Assembly: GCA_015494715.1 (NCBI GenBank)
Contig: WGAT01000097.1
Span: forward strand, 1 to 46,939
Reading direction: 5' to 3'
Length of the DNA: 46,939 nucleotides
Source: Campylobacterota bacterium
GTDB taxonomy: Bacteria; Campylobacterota; Campylobacteria; Campylobacterales; Nitratiruptoraceae
Position numbers and translations under genes: made by a program. Below, piece by piece: positions 1-7,017 of this stretch (its first letter is position 1; each line of letters opens with the position of its first letter). The notes beneath the pieces were generated by a model. It was not told the origin of the DNA. It worked only from the letters and a program-made list of their open reading frames with translations, and ran no database searches.

Positions 1-2
1 GA

Positions 3-158
3 TGCGGATATGTGGATAAAGCGAACAGAATCTCTCAATCGAGGTTTGTATGTAGATCCTGTGGCTTTACTATCAATGCCGACGTGAACGCCGCAAAAAA
101 CATACTTGCCCGTGGGATACACGGCAACAATGCCCGCCAGCAACCTAAGGTCGCTTAG
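3..158 (+). CDS. tnpB: TnpB C-terminal end (partial, runs off window start)
   Basis: Only the last 51 codons are in the window, read in frame 3 up to a TAG at 156-158. The peptide begins CGYVDKANRI and continues with a second CxxC (VCRSCGF) and then INADVNAAKNILARG. This is the zinc ribbon (CxxC...CxxC) followed by the last RuvC motif (A-D-V-N-A-A, with the catalytic Asp) that ends TnpB/OrfB proteins of IS200/IS605 and IS607 elements. TnpB is an RNA-guided DNA nuclease carried by such elements. The first zinc ribbon Cys pair is cut by the window edge, so I cannot tell whether the gene is intact upstream or whether a tnpA lies beside it. The stop codon sits inside a nested hairpin described separately. 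Confidence 0.9.
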   Translation, partial: CGYVDKANRISQSRFVCRSCGFTINADVNAAKNILARGIHGNNARQQPKVA

Positions 159-198
159 GGGAGCGGGAATCTACCTCGTTTACGGGGTGGAGTGTCAA
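133..198 (+). ncRNA. Probable omega-RNA scaffold / right end of IS200/IS605-type element
   Basis: The end of tnpB and the following 40 bases fold into two clear hairpins. The first is nested: CCCGC (133-137) pairs with GCGGG (163-167), and inside it CCTAA (144-148) pairs with TTAGG (155-159), with the tnpB stop in the inner stem. The second is a 9-bp stem with G-U pairs, 170-178 with 183-191, and a TTTA loop. It is followed by TCAA (195-198), a tetranucleotide seen at right-end cleavage sites of several IS605-family elements. TnpB guide RNAs are known to come from exactly this position, with the guide being the flanking DNA after the element end. The structure is seen; the RNA and the exact end at 198 are inferred. 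Confidence 0.6.
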
Positions 199-238
199 TG
201 TAGAGGACTTGGTGAAAATAGAATGTATAGACACTGAT

Positions 239-259
239 ATCGAGGTGGTTCGATTTTTT
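239..259 (+). terminator. Short hairpin plus T-run before mqnC (weak terminator candidate)
   Basis: ATCGA (239-243) and TCGAT (250-254) form a 5-bp stem with a 6-base loop, followed by TTTTT. It would separate tnpB transcription from mqnC. The stem is short and the T-run ends 13 bases before the mqnC start, so it could equally be part of an mqnC leader. Confidence 0.3.
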
Positions 260-272
260 AAGGGGGTGGAGA

Positions 273-1316
273 GTGCGACTAAATGAGAGTGCAGCGCTGC
301 GGCTGATACGAGAGGGAGATCTAAGGGAGCTTGGGCGGATGGCTTTGGCCAAAAAGCGAGAGCTCCATCCCAAGCGTATCACCACATTTATTGTCGATCG
401 CAACATCAACTATACCAATATCTGTTGGGTGGACTGCGATTTTTGTGCGTTTTATCGCAAGCCAAAGGACGAGGATGCCTATATCCTAAGTTATGAGGAG
501 ATCGACCAAAAGATCGAGGAGCTCTTGGAGATTGGTGGGACGCAGATCCTCTTTCAAGGAGGAGTCCATCCAAAGCTCAAGATCGACTACTATGAAGATT
601 TGGTAGAGCACATCCACCAAAAGTACCCTCAAATCACGATCCACGGCTTTAGCGCCGTAGAGATCGCCTATATCGCCAAAGTAAGCAAGCTCAGCTTCAA
701 AGAGGTCCTAAGTCGCCTTCAAGCCAAAGGACTTGGATCCATACCCGGAGCCGGAGCCGAGATACTTAGCGACAGGGTCAGAGAGATCATCAGCCCCAAA
801 AAACTCACCAGCCAAGAGTGGCTCGATATCCACCGCTCGGCCCACGAGATCGGGATGAAGACCACGGCTACGATGATGTACGGCACGGTGGAGAGCGACG
901 AGGAGATAGTGGAGCACTGGCGAAAGATCAGAGAGTTGCAAGATCAGACGGGCGGTTTTCGAGCCTTTATCATGTGGAGTTTTCAGCCCTACAACACAAA
1001 GCTGCAAAAACAAGGCATCGTCACCCACAAAACCAGCTCCAATCGCTACTTGCGCCTTTTGGCGGTGAGCCGGCTCTATCTGGATAATTTCAAAAACATC
1101 CAAAGCTCTTGGGTGACGCAGGGCAGCTATATTGGTCAGCTAGCCCTCTTGTATGGGGCCAATGATCTAGGATCAACTATGATGGAGGAAAACGTGGTCA
1201 AAGCCGCCGGAGCTCAAAATCGGATGAACCAAGAGGAGATGATACGCCTCATCAAGGATGTGGGCGAGATACCGGCCAAACGCAATACGGCCTACGAGAT
1301 ACTGGAGACGTTTTGA
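273..1316 (+). CDS. mqnC: Cyclic dehypoxanthinylfutalosine synthase (radical SAM)
   Basis: MqnC cyclises dehypoxanthine futalosine in the futalosine route to menaquinone; it is a cytoplasmic radical-SAM enzyme. The radical-SAM cluster motif CxxxCxxC is seen as CWVDCDFC around residue 51, after the family-typical TFIVDRNINYTNIC stretch. The length (347 residues) fits the family. The start is a GTG at 273, preceded by a strong AGGGGGTGGA ribosome site; the coding frame has no better ATG nearby. The stop overlaps the start of the next gene by one base (TGATG), so this begins a mqnC-M16-recG unit. MqnC rather than the sister enzyme MqnE is favoured by the motif wording and length. It links to the hydrogenase at the other end of the window, whose electron acceptor is menaquinone. 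Confidence 0.9.
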   Translation: MRLNESAALRLIREGDLRELGRMALAKKRELHPKRITTFIVDRNINYTNICWVDCDFCAFYRKPKDEDAYILSYEEIDQKIEELLEIGGTQILFQGGVHPKLKIDYYEDLVEHIHQKYPQITIHGFSAVEIAYIAKVSKLSFKEVLSRLQAKGLGSIPGAGAEILSDRVREIISPKKLTSQEWLDIHRSAHEIGMKTTATMMYGTVESDEEIVEHWRKIRELQDQTGGFRAFIMWSFQPYNTKLQKQGIVTHKTSSNRYLRLLAVSRLYLDNFKNIQSSWVTQGSYIGQLALLYGANDLGSTMMEENVVKAAGAQNRMNQEEMIRLIKDVGEIPAKRNTAYEILETF

Positions 1317-2602
1317 TGCGATATATTCTTGCTCTATTACTACTGATACAAGGGGTGTTGATGAGTGCTGAGTTACATTTTCTAGATCTAAATGGTACGA
1401 AAGTGCCGATGATTTACGAAGAGGATACCACGCTGCCAATCGTTTCGATGCAGGTGGTCTTCCAAAAAAGCGGCAGTATCGAAGATGGGAAACTGCCCGG
1501 ACTTGCGAAAATGAGCGCTAGGATGCTCAGTCAAGGTACCAAAAGCCTTGGCAATGTGGGATTTGCCCAAAAGCTTGAAGACAAAGCCATACGCTTTGGG
1601 GTGCATACGGGTACCGAGACGATGGTGATGGAGCTTAGCAGCCTCAAAGATCAATTTAGATACGGCGTAGAGCTGGTGAGCAAGCTCTTCGTCGAGCCAA
1701 ATCTTACCCCCGAGACGCTGCAAAAAGTCAAGACCAATACTTTGGGCTACTTGGCAAGAAAAAAGGATGATTACGACTATATTGCCAGCGTCAATCTCAA
1801 AAAGCTGCTCTTTGCCGGTACTCCGCTGCAAAACCCAAGCGACGGGACCAAGGAGAGTATCGAAAAAATTACGCTCAAAGATATTGAGGATTTTTTGGCC
1901 AAGCATCTGGTGCGCGCAAGAGCCGTGGTGGTGATCGGTGGGGACCTGAGTCTTGATGAAGCCAAAAAGATCGCCAAAAAGATGCTCGAGCCTTTGCAAA
2001 AAGGGGAGCTAGAGCCTCTGCCGTTTTACGAAGCGAGTGACAAGCAGCAGACCAAGATCCAAAAAGAGGAGCAGACCCAGCAGGCCTACATCTATTTTGG
2101 TGCCCCCTATCATGAGCGAGTGCATAGCGATGATCTCTATCTTGGCAAAGTGGCGATGTTTATCCTAGGGAGTGGCGGCTTTGGCAGTAGACTTATGGAG
2201 GAGATCAGAGTCAAACGAGGGCTTGCCTACTCCGCTTACGCTTTTTCTAGGGTCAATAAAAGCCACAGCTACTTTACCGGCTATTTGCAGACCAAGATCG
2301 AAAGCCAAGAGGAGGCCAAAAAGCTGGTAGCCAAAGTGATCGACGAGTTTGTCAAAAAAGGAGCCACCCAAAAAGAGCTAGAGAGCGCCAAGAAATTTAT
2401 CCTAGGCAGTGAGCCGCTGCGAAACGAGACGCTGCCTCAGCGTTTGAGCCGGGCTTTTCATGAATTTTATGCTGGCAGACCCCTAGGATATAGCAAAAAG
2501 GAGCTTGAACTGATCTCCAAAGTGACACTAGAGCAGCTCAACCACTTTATCAAATCCCACCCAGAGATTACGAAGCTAAGCTACTCCATCGTCACCAAAT
2601 GA
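1316..2602 (+). CDS. M16 family peptidase homologue lacking the HxxEH zinc site, exported
   Basis: The protein has a signal peptide (MRYILALLLLIQGVLMSA) and the two-domain M16B layout of about 430 residues. The first domain, which in active members holds HxxEH after a Gly-rich turn, reads GKLPGLAKMSARML here, so the zinc ligands are absent. The second domain keeps the GSGGFGSRLMEEIR...GLAYSAYAF stretch with the Arg/Tyr pair that helps bind substrate. This suggests a non-catalytic partner subunit of a periplasmic M16 heterodimer, not an active protease; a catalytic partner is not in the window. The ATG at 1316 is preferred over the in-frame TTG at 1313; a GGAG lies about 8 bases upstream. It overlaps mqnC by one base and recG by four. 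Confidence 0.82.
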   Translation: MRYILALLLLIQGVLMSAELHFLDLNGTKVPMIYEEDTTLPIVSMQVVFQKSGSIEDGKLPGLAKMSARMLSQGTKSLGNVGFAQKLEDKAIRFGVHTGTETMVMELSSLKDQFRYGVELVSKLFVEPNLTPETLQKVKTNTLGYLARKKDDYDYIASVNLKKLLFAGTPLQNPSDGTKESIEKITLKDIEDFLAKHLVRARAVVVIGGDLSLDEAKKIAKKMLEPLQKGELEPLPFYEASDKQQTKIQKEEQTQQAYIYFGAPYHERVHSDDLYLGKVAMFILGSGGFGSRLMEEIRVKRGLAYSAYAFSRVNKSHSYFTGYLQTKIESQEEAKKLVAKVIDEFVKKGATQKELESAKKFILGSEPLRNETLPQRLSRAFHEFYAGRPLGYSKKELELISKVTLEQLNHFIKSHPEITKLSYSIVTK

Positions 2603-4404
2603 TCGCTCATGAAGATCTCACCACTTTGAAGCGAGCCGGTATCAGCGATGAGCTGGACTTGGCTCTTTGCGTCCCATCTTCGTATCACGATTACCGGGTA
2701 AAACCCTATCTTGATCTCAAAGAGCCTGTCTTAGAGGTACAAATCGGCGCGTCGTACCAACTGCCAAAATTTTTAAAAATCAAAGCCTACGCCAAAAATA
2801 TCGACAAAGAGATTGAGCTTATCTTTTTTCATACTTCGGCATACCATTATCGAGTCTTTACAAAGGGGGCGTTGCTCTATCTTAGCGGTAAAATACAAAA
2901 AAATTTTGGCAATATTCGGCTCATCCAGCCCAAAAAAATTGCCGAGTATAAAGTGGGACGGATATTTGCCGAGCATAAAGTGCCTATCCGCGGCGACATT
3001 TTTGAGAGGTTGAAAAGGAAATATTTGACCAAAGAGAGCCTTACGGGTTGCGGTCTGCCGATGGATGTGGTAAAGAGTCTGCTAGAGATCCATTTCCCCA
3101 CGGAGGAATTTTTTCGCTCCTATCGCAAAAGAGGAGAGTTTTGGGGTAAATATCTTCATGCCTTGAAATTTATCGAAGCTTTTGTCTATGTAAAAAGTCT
3201 CAAACGAAAAAGGGTCTATCACAAAGCTTTGTGCCAAGGGGCAAAGTGGCCCCAAAAGTGGCTTGCATCTTTGCCCTTTGAGCCTACATTGGATCAATTA
3301 AAAGCGATGCGGGATATCTATGAGGATATGCACCGATCTATCGCCGCGAGACGAGTCGTGGTGGGGGATGTGGGTAGCGGGAAGAGTCTTGTGATGTTTG
3401 GGGCGGCCATGATGAATTATCCAAAGCGCACCATTTTGATGGCTCCCACGACGATTTTGGCCGATCAGCTGTACAACGAAGCAAAAAAACTACTGCCTCC
3501 ATCGATCAAAATCGCTCTAGTGAGCTCCCAAAGCGGCGAGAAAAATCTAAAAGAGTACGATTTTTTGATAGGCACCCACGCGCTTTTATACAAAAATTTG
3601 CCACAAGCGTGCGTAGTAATGGTAGATGAACAGCACCGCTTTGGTACCGAGCAGCGCAATCGTCTCAAAAAATTGGTAGAAAACGAAGAAGGTTCTCCCC
3701 ACTTTTTCCAGTTTAGTGCCACGCCAATCCCAAGAACAAAGGCGATGATGCAAAGCGCACTGGTCGATTTTAGCTTTATCGAGCAGACCCCTTTTAAAAA
3801 GGAGATTACTACCAAAGTCATCGCTCAACAAGATTTTAAAGAGCTTTTGGCCCATATCACACAAGAGATCAAAGAGGGCAGACAGGTATTGGTGGTCTAT
3901 CCATTGGTAGAAAAAAGCGAGCGGGTTGGGTACAAATCTTTGGATGAGGCGCAAAGTTTTTGGCAAGAGCGTTTTACGGGGGTCTTTGTCACCCACGGCA
4001 AAGATAAAGAAAAAGAGGAGATTGTACGCCGCTTCAAGGAGGAGGGTGCCATACTGCTGGCTACGACGGTGGTAGAGGTGGGAATTTCGCTTCCTAGGCT
4101 CTCTACCGTGGTCATAGTGGGAGCGGAGCGTTTGGGACTTGCCACTTTGCATCAGCTGCGAGGCAGACTCTCTCGTACCGGGCTTAAGGGTTACTGCTTT
4201 TTGTATACCAACGATAAAAACAATCAAAGGCTGCAAGAGTTTGCAAAAATTCATAGCGGTTTTGAGATAGCGGAGCTGGATCTACGATATCGAAAAGGTG
4301 GAGATATCCTCAGCGGCAAAGAGCAAAGCGGCAAAAGCTTTCGCTGGCTCTCCTTGGCTGAGGATAAAGAGATTATACAAAAGGTGCGAATGTTACTTGA
4401 TTGA
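2599..4404 (+). CDS. recG: ATP-dependent DNA helicase RecG (short form)
   Basis: RecG remodels stalled replication forks and Holliday junctions. The helicase motifs are all visible: Walker A GDVGSGKS at about 256-263, motif II DEQH at 343-346 followed by RFG as in RecG/PriA, FSATPIPRT (motif III), VVEVGISLP (motif V) and QLRGRLSRTG (motif VI). At 601 residues it is about 90 shorter than E. coli RecG; the N-terminal wedge region is compact, as is usual in Campylobacterota. The start ATG overlaps the M16 stop (ATGA). It runs convergently toward hpf with about 50 bases between them and no obvious strong terminator. Confidence 0.95.
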   Translation: MIAHEDLTTLKRAGISDELDLALCVPSSYHDYRVKPYLDLKEPVLEVQIGASYQLPKFLKIKAYAKNIDKEIELIFFHTSAYHYRVFTKGALLYLSGKIQKNFGNIRLIQPKKIAEYKVGRIFAEHKVPIRGDIFERLKRKYLTKESLTGCGLPMDVVKSLLEIHFPTEEFFRSYRKRGEFWGKYLHALKFIEAFVYVKSLKRKRVYHKALCQGAKWPQKWLASLPFEPTLDQLKAMRDIYEDMHRSIAARRVVVGDVGSGKSLVMFGAAMMNYPKRTILMAPTTILADQLYNEAKKLLPPSIKIALVSSQSGEKNLKEYDFLIGTHALLYKNLPQACVVMVDEQHRFGTEQRNRLKKLVENEEGSPHFFQFSATPIPRTKAMMQSALVDFSFIEQTPFKKEITTKVIAQQDFKELLAHITQEIKEGRQVLVVYPLVEKSERVGYKSLDEAQSFWQERFTGVFVTHGKDKEKEEIVRRFKEEGAILLATTVVEVGISLPRLSTVVIVGAERLGLATLHQLRGRLSRTGLKGYCFLYTNDKNNQRLQEFAKIHSGFEIAELDLRYRKGGDILSGKEQSGKSFRWLSLAEDKEIIQKVRMLLD

Positions 4405-4455
4405 CATACTCTTGCACCATCCAAGGAGGTTCGTCCGACAATCCCGCACGGCGTT

Positions 4456-4998
4456 TTAGTAAAGTCCGAGCTTTCCGTCGCTTCGTTTATAAAGAACTCT
4501 CGTCTTACCCGATTTATCCTCAAAGACGATAAAGTAGCGATCGGAGCTTTTAAGGAGCTGGGCCGCCTCTTCGATGCTAATGGGTTTATCCACGTCAAAA
4601 GGAGTAGGCACGATTTCATCGGTATAGTTGAGAGCCTCTTGGATCTCCTCTTCAAGCATAGGAGCGGCCATAATTTCTTCTAAAGAGACATTTTTGTGAT
4701 TTTTGATTTTATCCGCATAGCGGCGTAGTACCTTTTTCGCGCGAGCCAAAGCCAAATCTATAGCAGCGTAGACGTCTTTATCCTTTTGGGTGATGACTAC
4801 ATTACCTTTTTTGGCCACGTGGATGTCAAACTCGAATATAAAGCCTTTCTTGCCATTTCTCTCATCCGCGGAAACGGTAGCGTTGATGCCCGTGATGTCA
4901 AGACCCAGTTTCATCAATGACTGCGCCGCATCTTCGATATAGGCTTTAATGGGCTCGGTCAGATCAAAATTTTTGCCATAGATATGTAGATAATCCAT
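4456..4998 (-). CDS. hpf: Ribosome hibernation promoting factor, long form
   Basis: HPF binds the 30S decoding centre in stationary or starved cells and dimerises 70S ribosomes. The N-terminal ribosome-binding domain covers about residues 1-100 (starting MDYLHIYGKNFDLTEPIKAY), and the C-terminal dimerisation domain is recognisable as DKPISIEEAAQLLKSSDRYF near the end, so this is the long form (180 residues). The ATG at 4998 is chosen over the one at 5004, because AAAGG lies directly against the upstream ATG but six bases before the second. A TACAAT at 5030-5035 gives it its own promoter with a leader of about 25 bases, although it also lies just downstream of the pilin-like genes. Confidence 0.92.
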   Translation of the reverse strand: MDYLHIYGKNFDLTEPIKAYIEDAAQSLMKLGLDITGINATVSADERNGKKGFIFEFDIHVAKKGNVVITQKDKDVYAAIDLALARAKKVLRRYADKIKNHKNVSLEEIMAAPMLEEEIQEALNYTDEIVPTPFDVDKPISIEEAAQLLKSSDRYFIVFEDKSGKTRVLYKRSDGKLGLY

Positions 4999-5029
4999 AG
5001 GCATCCTTTCTTAGCTAAGATATATCACT

Positions 5030-5035
5030 ATTGTA
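5030..5035 (-). promoter_or_regulatory. -10 box (TACAAT) for hpf
   Basis: On the minus strand TACAAT lies 31 bases before the hpf ATG. No -35 box is apparent, which is usual for housekeeping promoters in this phylum. It separates hpf transcription from the pilin-like cluster ending at 5052. Confidence 0.55.
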
Positions 5036-5051
5036 ACAATTCTTCGTTGAA

Positions 5052-5477
5052 TTAGAGCTTTTGTAACGTTCTTCTAAAATACGAGATCGGATTTTCCTCT
5101 TGTGCGATATTTGGCTTGAGATGCACCCATACGTCTATAAGTACGCTACTATTGCTCTCTTTATGTCCCACATCGTTGGCCAAAGTGGGACAGCTTGTGG
5201 GCAAGCCGTTGCCAAAGTAGTGCAAGGAGATGTTGATATCATAGATATTTTGATACTGCATATCTATCCTTTTGAGACAATGGCTAAGATTTTGGGCTTG
5301 AGCGGCCATGACCGCATATTCTGTGGCGCTTCTGGCCAAGAGCTGGGCTTGTTCATAGAGGTAGCGATTGGTGGTTTTTTGGGTAGTATCGCGCATCAAA
5401 GAGAGGCTCAAAGCCAAAATAAGGCTAATGACAAGAATGAAAATAATAGCTGTTAGCATAGAAAAGCTTCTTTTCAA
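5052..5477 (-). CDS. Pilus-assembly-like membrane protein (PilX/minor pilin-like)
   Basis: A 141-residue protein with one N-terminal hydrophobic helix (about residues 6-28, SMLTAIIFILVISLILALSL) and a polar remainder. The helix resembles a type IV pilin N-terminus, and the position at the end of a pseudopilin series fits a minor component such as PilX/PulK. The canonical G/A-FTLxE processing site is not clearly present: the sequence reads KRSFSMLTAII and lacks Glu5. The start is a TTG at 5477 that overlaps the stop of the upstream gene (TTGA) with AAGGTGA just before it. Function is inferred from context only. Confidence 0.6.
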   Translation of the reverse strand: MKRSFSMLTAIIFILVISLILALSLSLMRDTTQKTTNRYLYEQAQLLARSATEYAVMAAQAQNLSHCLKRIDMQYQNIYDINISLHYFGNGLPTSCPTLANDVGHKESNSSVLIDVWVHLKPNIAQEENPISYFRRTLQKL

Positions 5478-6367
5478 AAGATCACCTTTTTACCACAGAT
5501 CGTAACGTTGATATCAGAGGATACGGCCGAATTGGTACAGAGTTTGAGTTCTATCGTGTGGGCTACCCGTCTAAAGTTGAATTTTGTGACGTTTTGTACC
5601 AAAAGCTGAGATTTTCCGTCACTAAAGCGCTCCCCTTTCCAAGGTCTAAAATTGTAGTAAAGATACAGATCGTAGTTGCCTTGGCCGTTTTGTTTTGGGA
5701 CGATGGCATAGGCGCTACATCCTATCGTAAAGTGCTCGTAAATTTTTTTTGGTTTGATATCGTCGTAGACTAAAGTGGTGCTATCTTGTGCGTGGACGGC
5801 AAAAATATCGGTAGGGTCGGTGCCTGTGGGTTTTTTCCATCCATAGGCTTTGAGGATGTCCACATTTTCGGGATAGGCGTTGAAAGTGAGGGCACATCCG
5901 TTGTTGGCTTGGGAGAGATTGGCGGAGTAGACTGATTGGATAATTCGCGCGGCGATAGTAAGATCGTCTCCTTTGGTTTTAAGTTGGCTTTTGTCGCTTT
6001 GGTTCAGATCCGCAAAGCCGCTCCAGCCCGGATAGTTGATAGAGCCGTTGAACTCTCCTCGTTTGGCTTCATAGGCTTGGCCGATCCAAGCGATGATTTT
6101 GTGGTCTGGATTGATCTGGCTTAGCGGCGCCATCGTATCGGGGTCGGAGATATCGTGGATGGAGATGGCACTATAGGGGATGCGGTACTCTAGCCGTCTG
6201 GCCATTTGCTCCAAAGCCACCTCCGTTTTGTAGTTGGTCGTTGAGAATTGGAAAGATACAAGATAATTTTCATAAGCTTGAAAGAGCAGATCGCTGCCAA
6301 TAGAGGCTACTATTCCCATAATAATAAGTACGAAAATAATCTCTATAAGAGTAAAGGCGTATCTCAC
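5474..6367 (-). CDS. Type IV pseudopilin / prepilin-type protein
   Basis: The N-terminus MRYAFTLIEIIFVLIIMGIV contains the prepilin peptidase site (cleavage before Phe, Glu at +5) and the hydrophobic assembly helix. The remaining 270 residues form a large globular domain with a C-terminal Cys pair (LCTNSAV...ITICGKKV). The size is that of minor pilins or GspJ/PilW-type pseudopilins. The GTG start at 6367 overlaps the preceding stop (GTGA) and has AAGGAG five bases upstream, so translation is coupled to the gene before. It would be inserted in the inner membrane and assembled into a pilus or pseudopilus tip. No assembly ATPase is in the window. Confidence 0.8.
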   Translation of the reverse strand: MRYAFTLIEIIFVLIIMGIVASIGSDLLFQAYENYLVSFQFSTTNYKTEVALEQMARRLEYRIPYSAISIHDISDPDTMAPLSQINPDHKIIAWIGQAYEAKRGEFNGSINYPGWSGFADLNQSDKSQLKTKGDDLTIAARIIQSVYSANLSQANNGCALTFNAYPENVDILKAYGWKKPTGTDPTDIFAVHAQDSTTLVYDDIKPKKIYEHFTIGCSAYAIVPKQNGQGNYDLYLYYNFRPWKGERFSDGKSQLLVQNVTKFNFRRVAHTIELKLCTNSAVSSDINVTICGKKVIF

Positions 6368-7017
6368 TCTAGCTCCTTGGACTCTAAGCGCGCTTCGCCC
6401 ACGTTACAGCTAAAAGCTCGCAAAATGACAAGATCGCCGTTTGGGGAAGTAGCGTTGACCTCGATGAGTTTAATATTGGTCGAAGCAAGAACCGGAGTGG
6501 TCGCAATGGTAAAATTGATGGCTGGAGAGGAGTAGTTGGCTTTATCCGAAATATAAAAGAGTTTGGTGGTAAGATTCATATCCAAAAGAATATCCCCGGC
6601 CTCTTTGGTGATATGCTCCACCTTGCCGTTAAAATCGTCCATATCGTCCTCGTCTCCGCCCTCAGAGCCTAAAATATCGGAGGCGTACGTGGGGTTTTCA
6701 AAAAATTTTCTAGAGACTTTTTGACCAAAATCGGCTCTACGAAATCGAGAGCCCCCTTTTCTATCAAGCTCGTCATCGCCATTGGTTACGTCCAAAATAT
6801 AAGAGACGTTGGTATCGGCACTTGTGGAGTTTTCGTCCCACGCATAGGTCAGTACGCTCAAAATGGTCCGATATGATTGCAAAATAGCCTCACTTTTGAG
6901 ACTCTCTTGTGTTTGGGAAGCGAGCATTTGAAAAATGGGAGGGATCGCCATCATGGCGATGGAGATCACGATGATGGCGAAAATAAGCTCTATGAGCGTA
7001 AACGAATGTCTCACCAC
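6364..7017 (-). CDS. Type IV pseudopilin / prepilin-type protein
   Basis: The N-terminus MVRHSFTLIELIFAIIVISI has a clear class III prepilin signal (cleavage before Phe, Glu5 present) and assembly helix. The 217-residue protein then has an acidic loop (EGGDEDDMDDF) and a single Cys near the end. Start: two adjacent GTG codons, 7017 and 7014, overlap the upstream stop; GAGG lies five and eight bases before them, and I use 7017. It sits between the giant MshQ-like gene and another pseudopilin with overlapping stop/start codons, so the three are one translationally coupled unit. Confidence 0.8.
   Translation of the reverse strand: MVRHSFTLIELIFAIIVISIAMMAIPPIFQMLASQTQESLKSEAILQSYRTILSVLTYAWDENSTSADTNVSYILDVTNGDDELDRKGGSRFRRADFGQKVSRKFFENPTYASDILGSEGGDEDDMDDFNGKVEHITKEAGDILLDMNLTTKLFYISDKANYSSPAINFTIATTPVLASTNIKLIEVNATSPNGDLVILRAFSCNVGEARLESKELE

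Noticed and set aside
3586-4254. A 222-residue minus-strand frame inside recG
   Set aside because: It is antisense to the conserved helicase motifs of recG and has no ribosome site.
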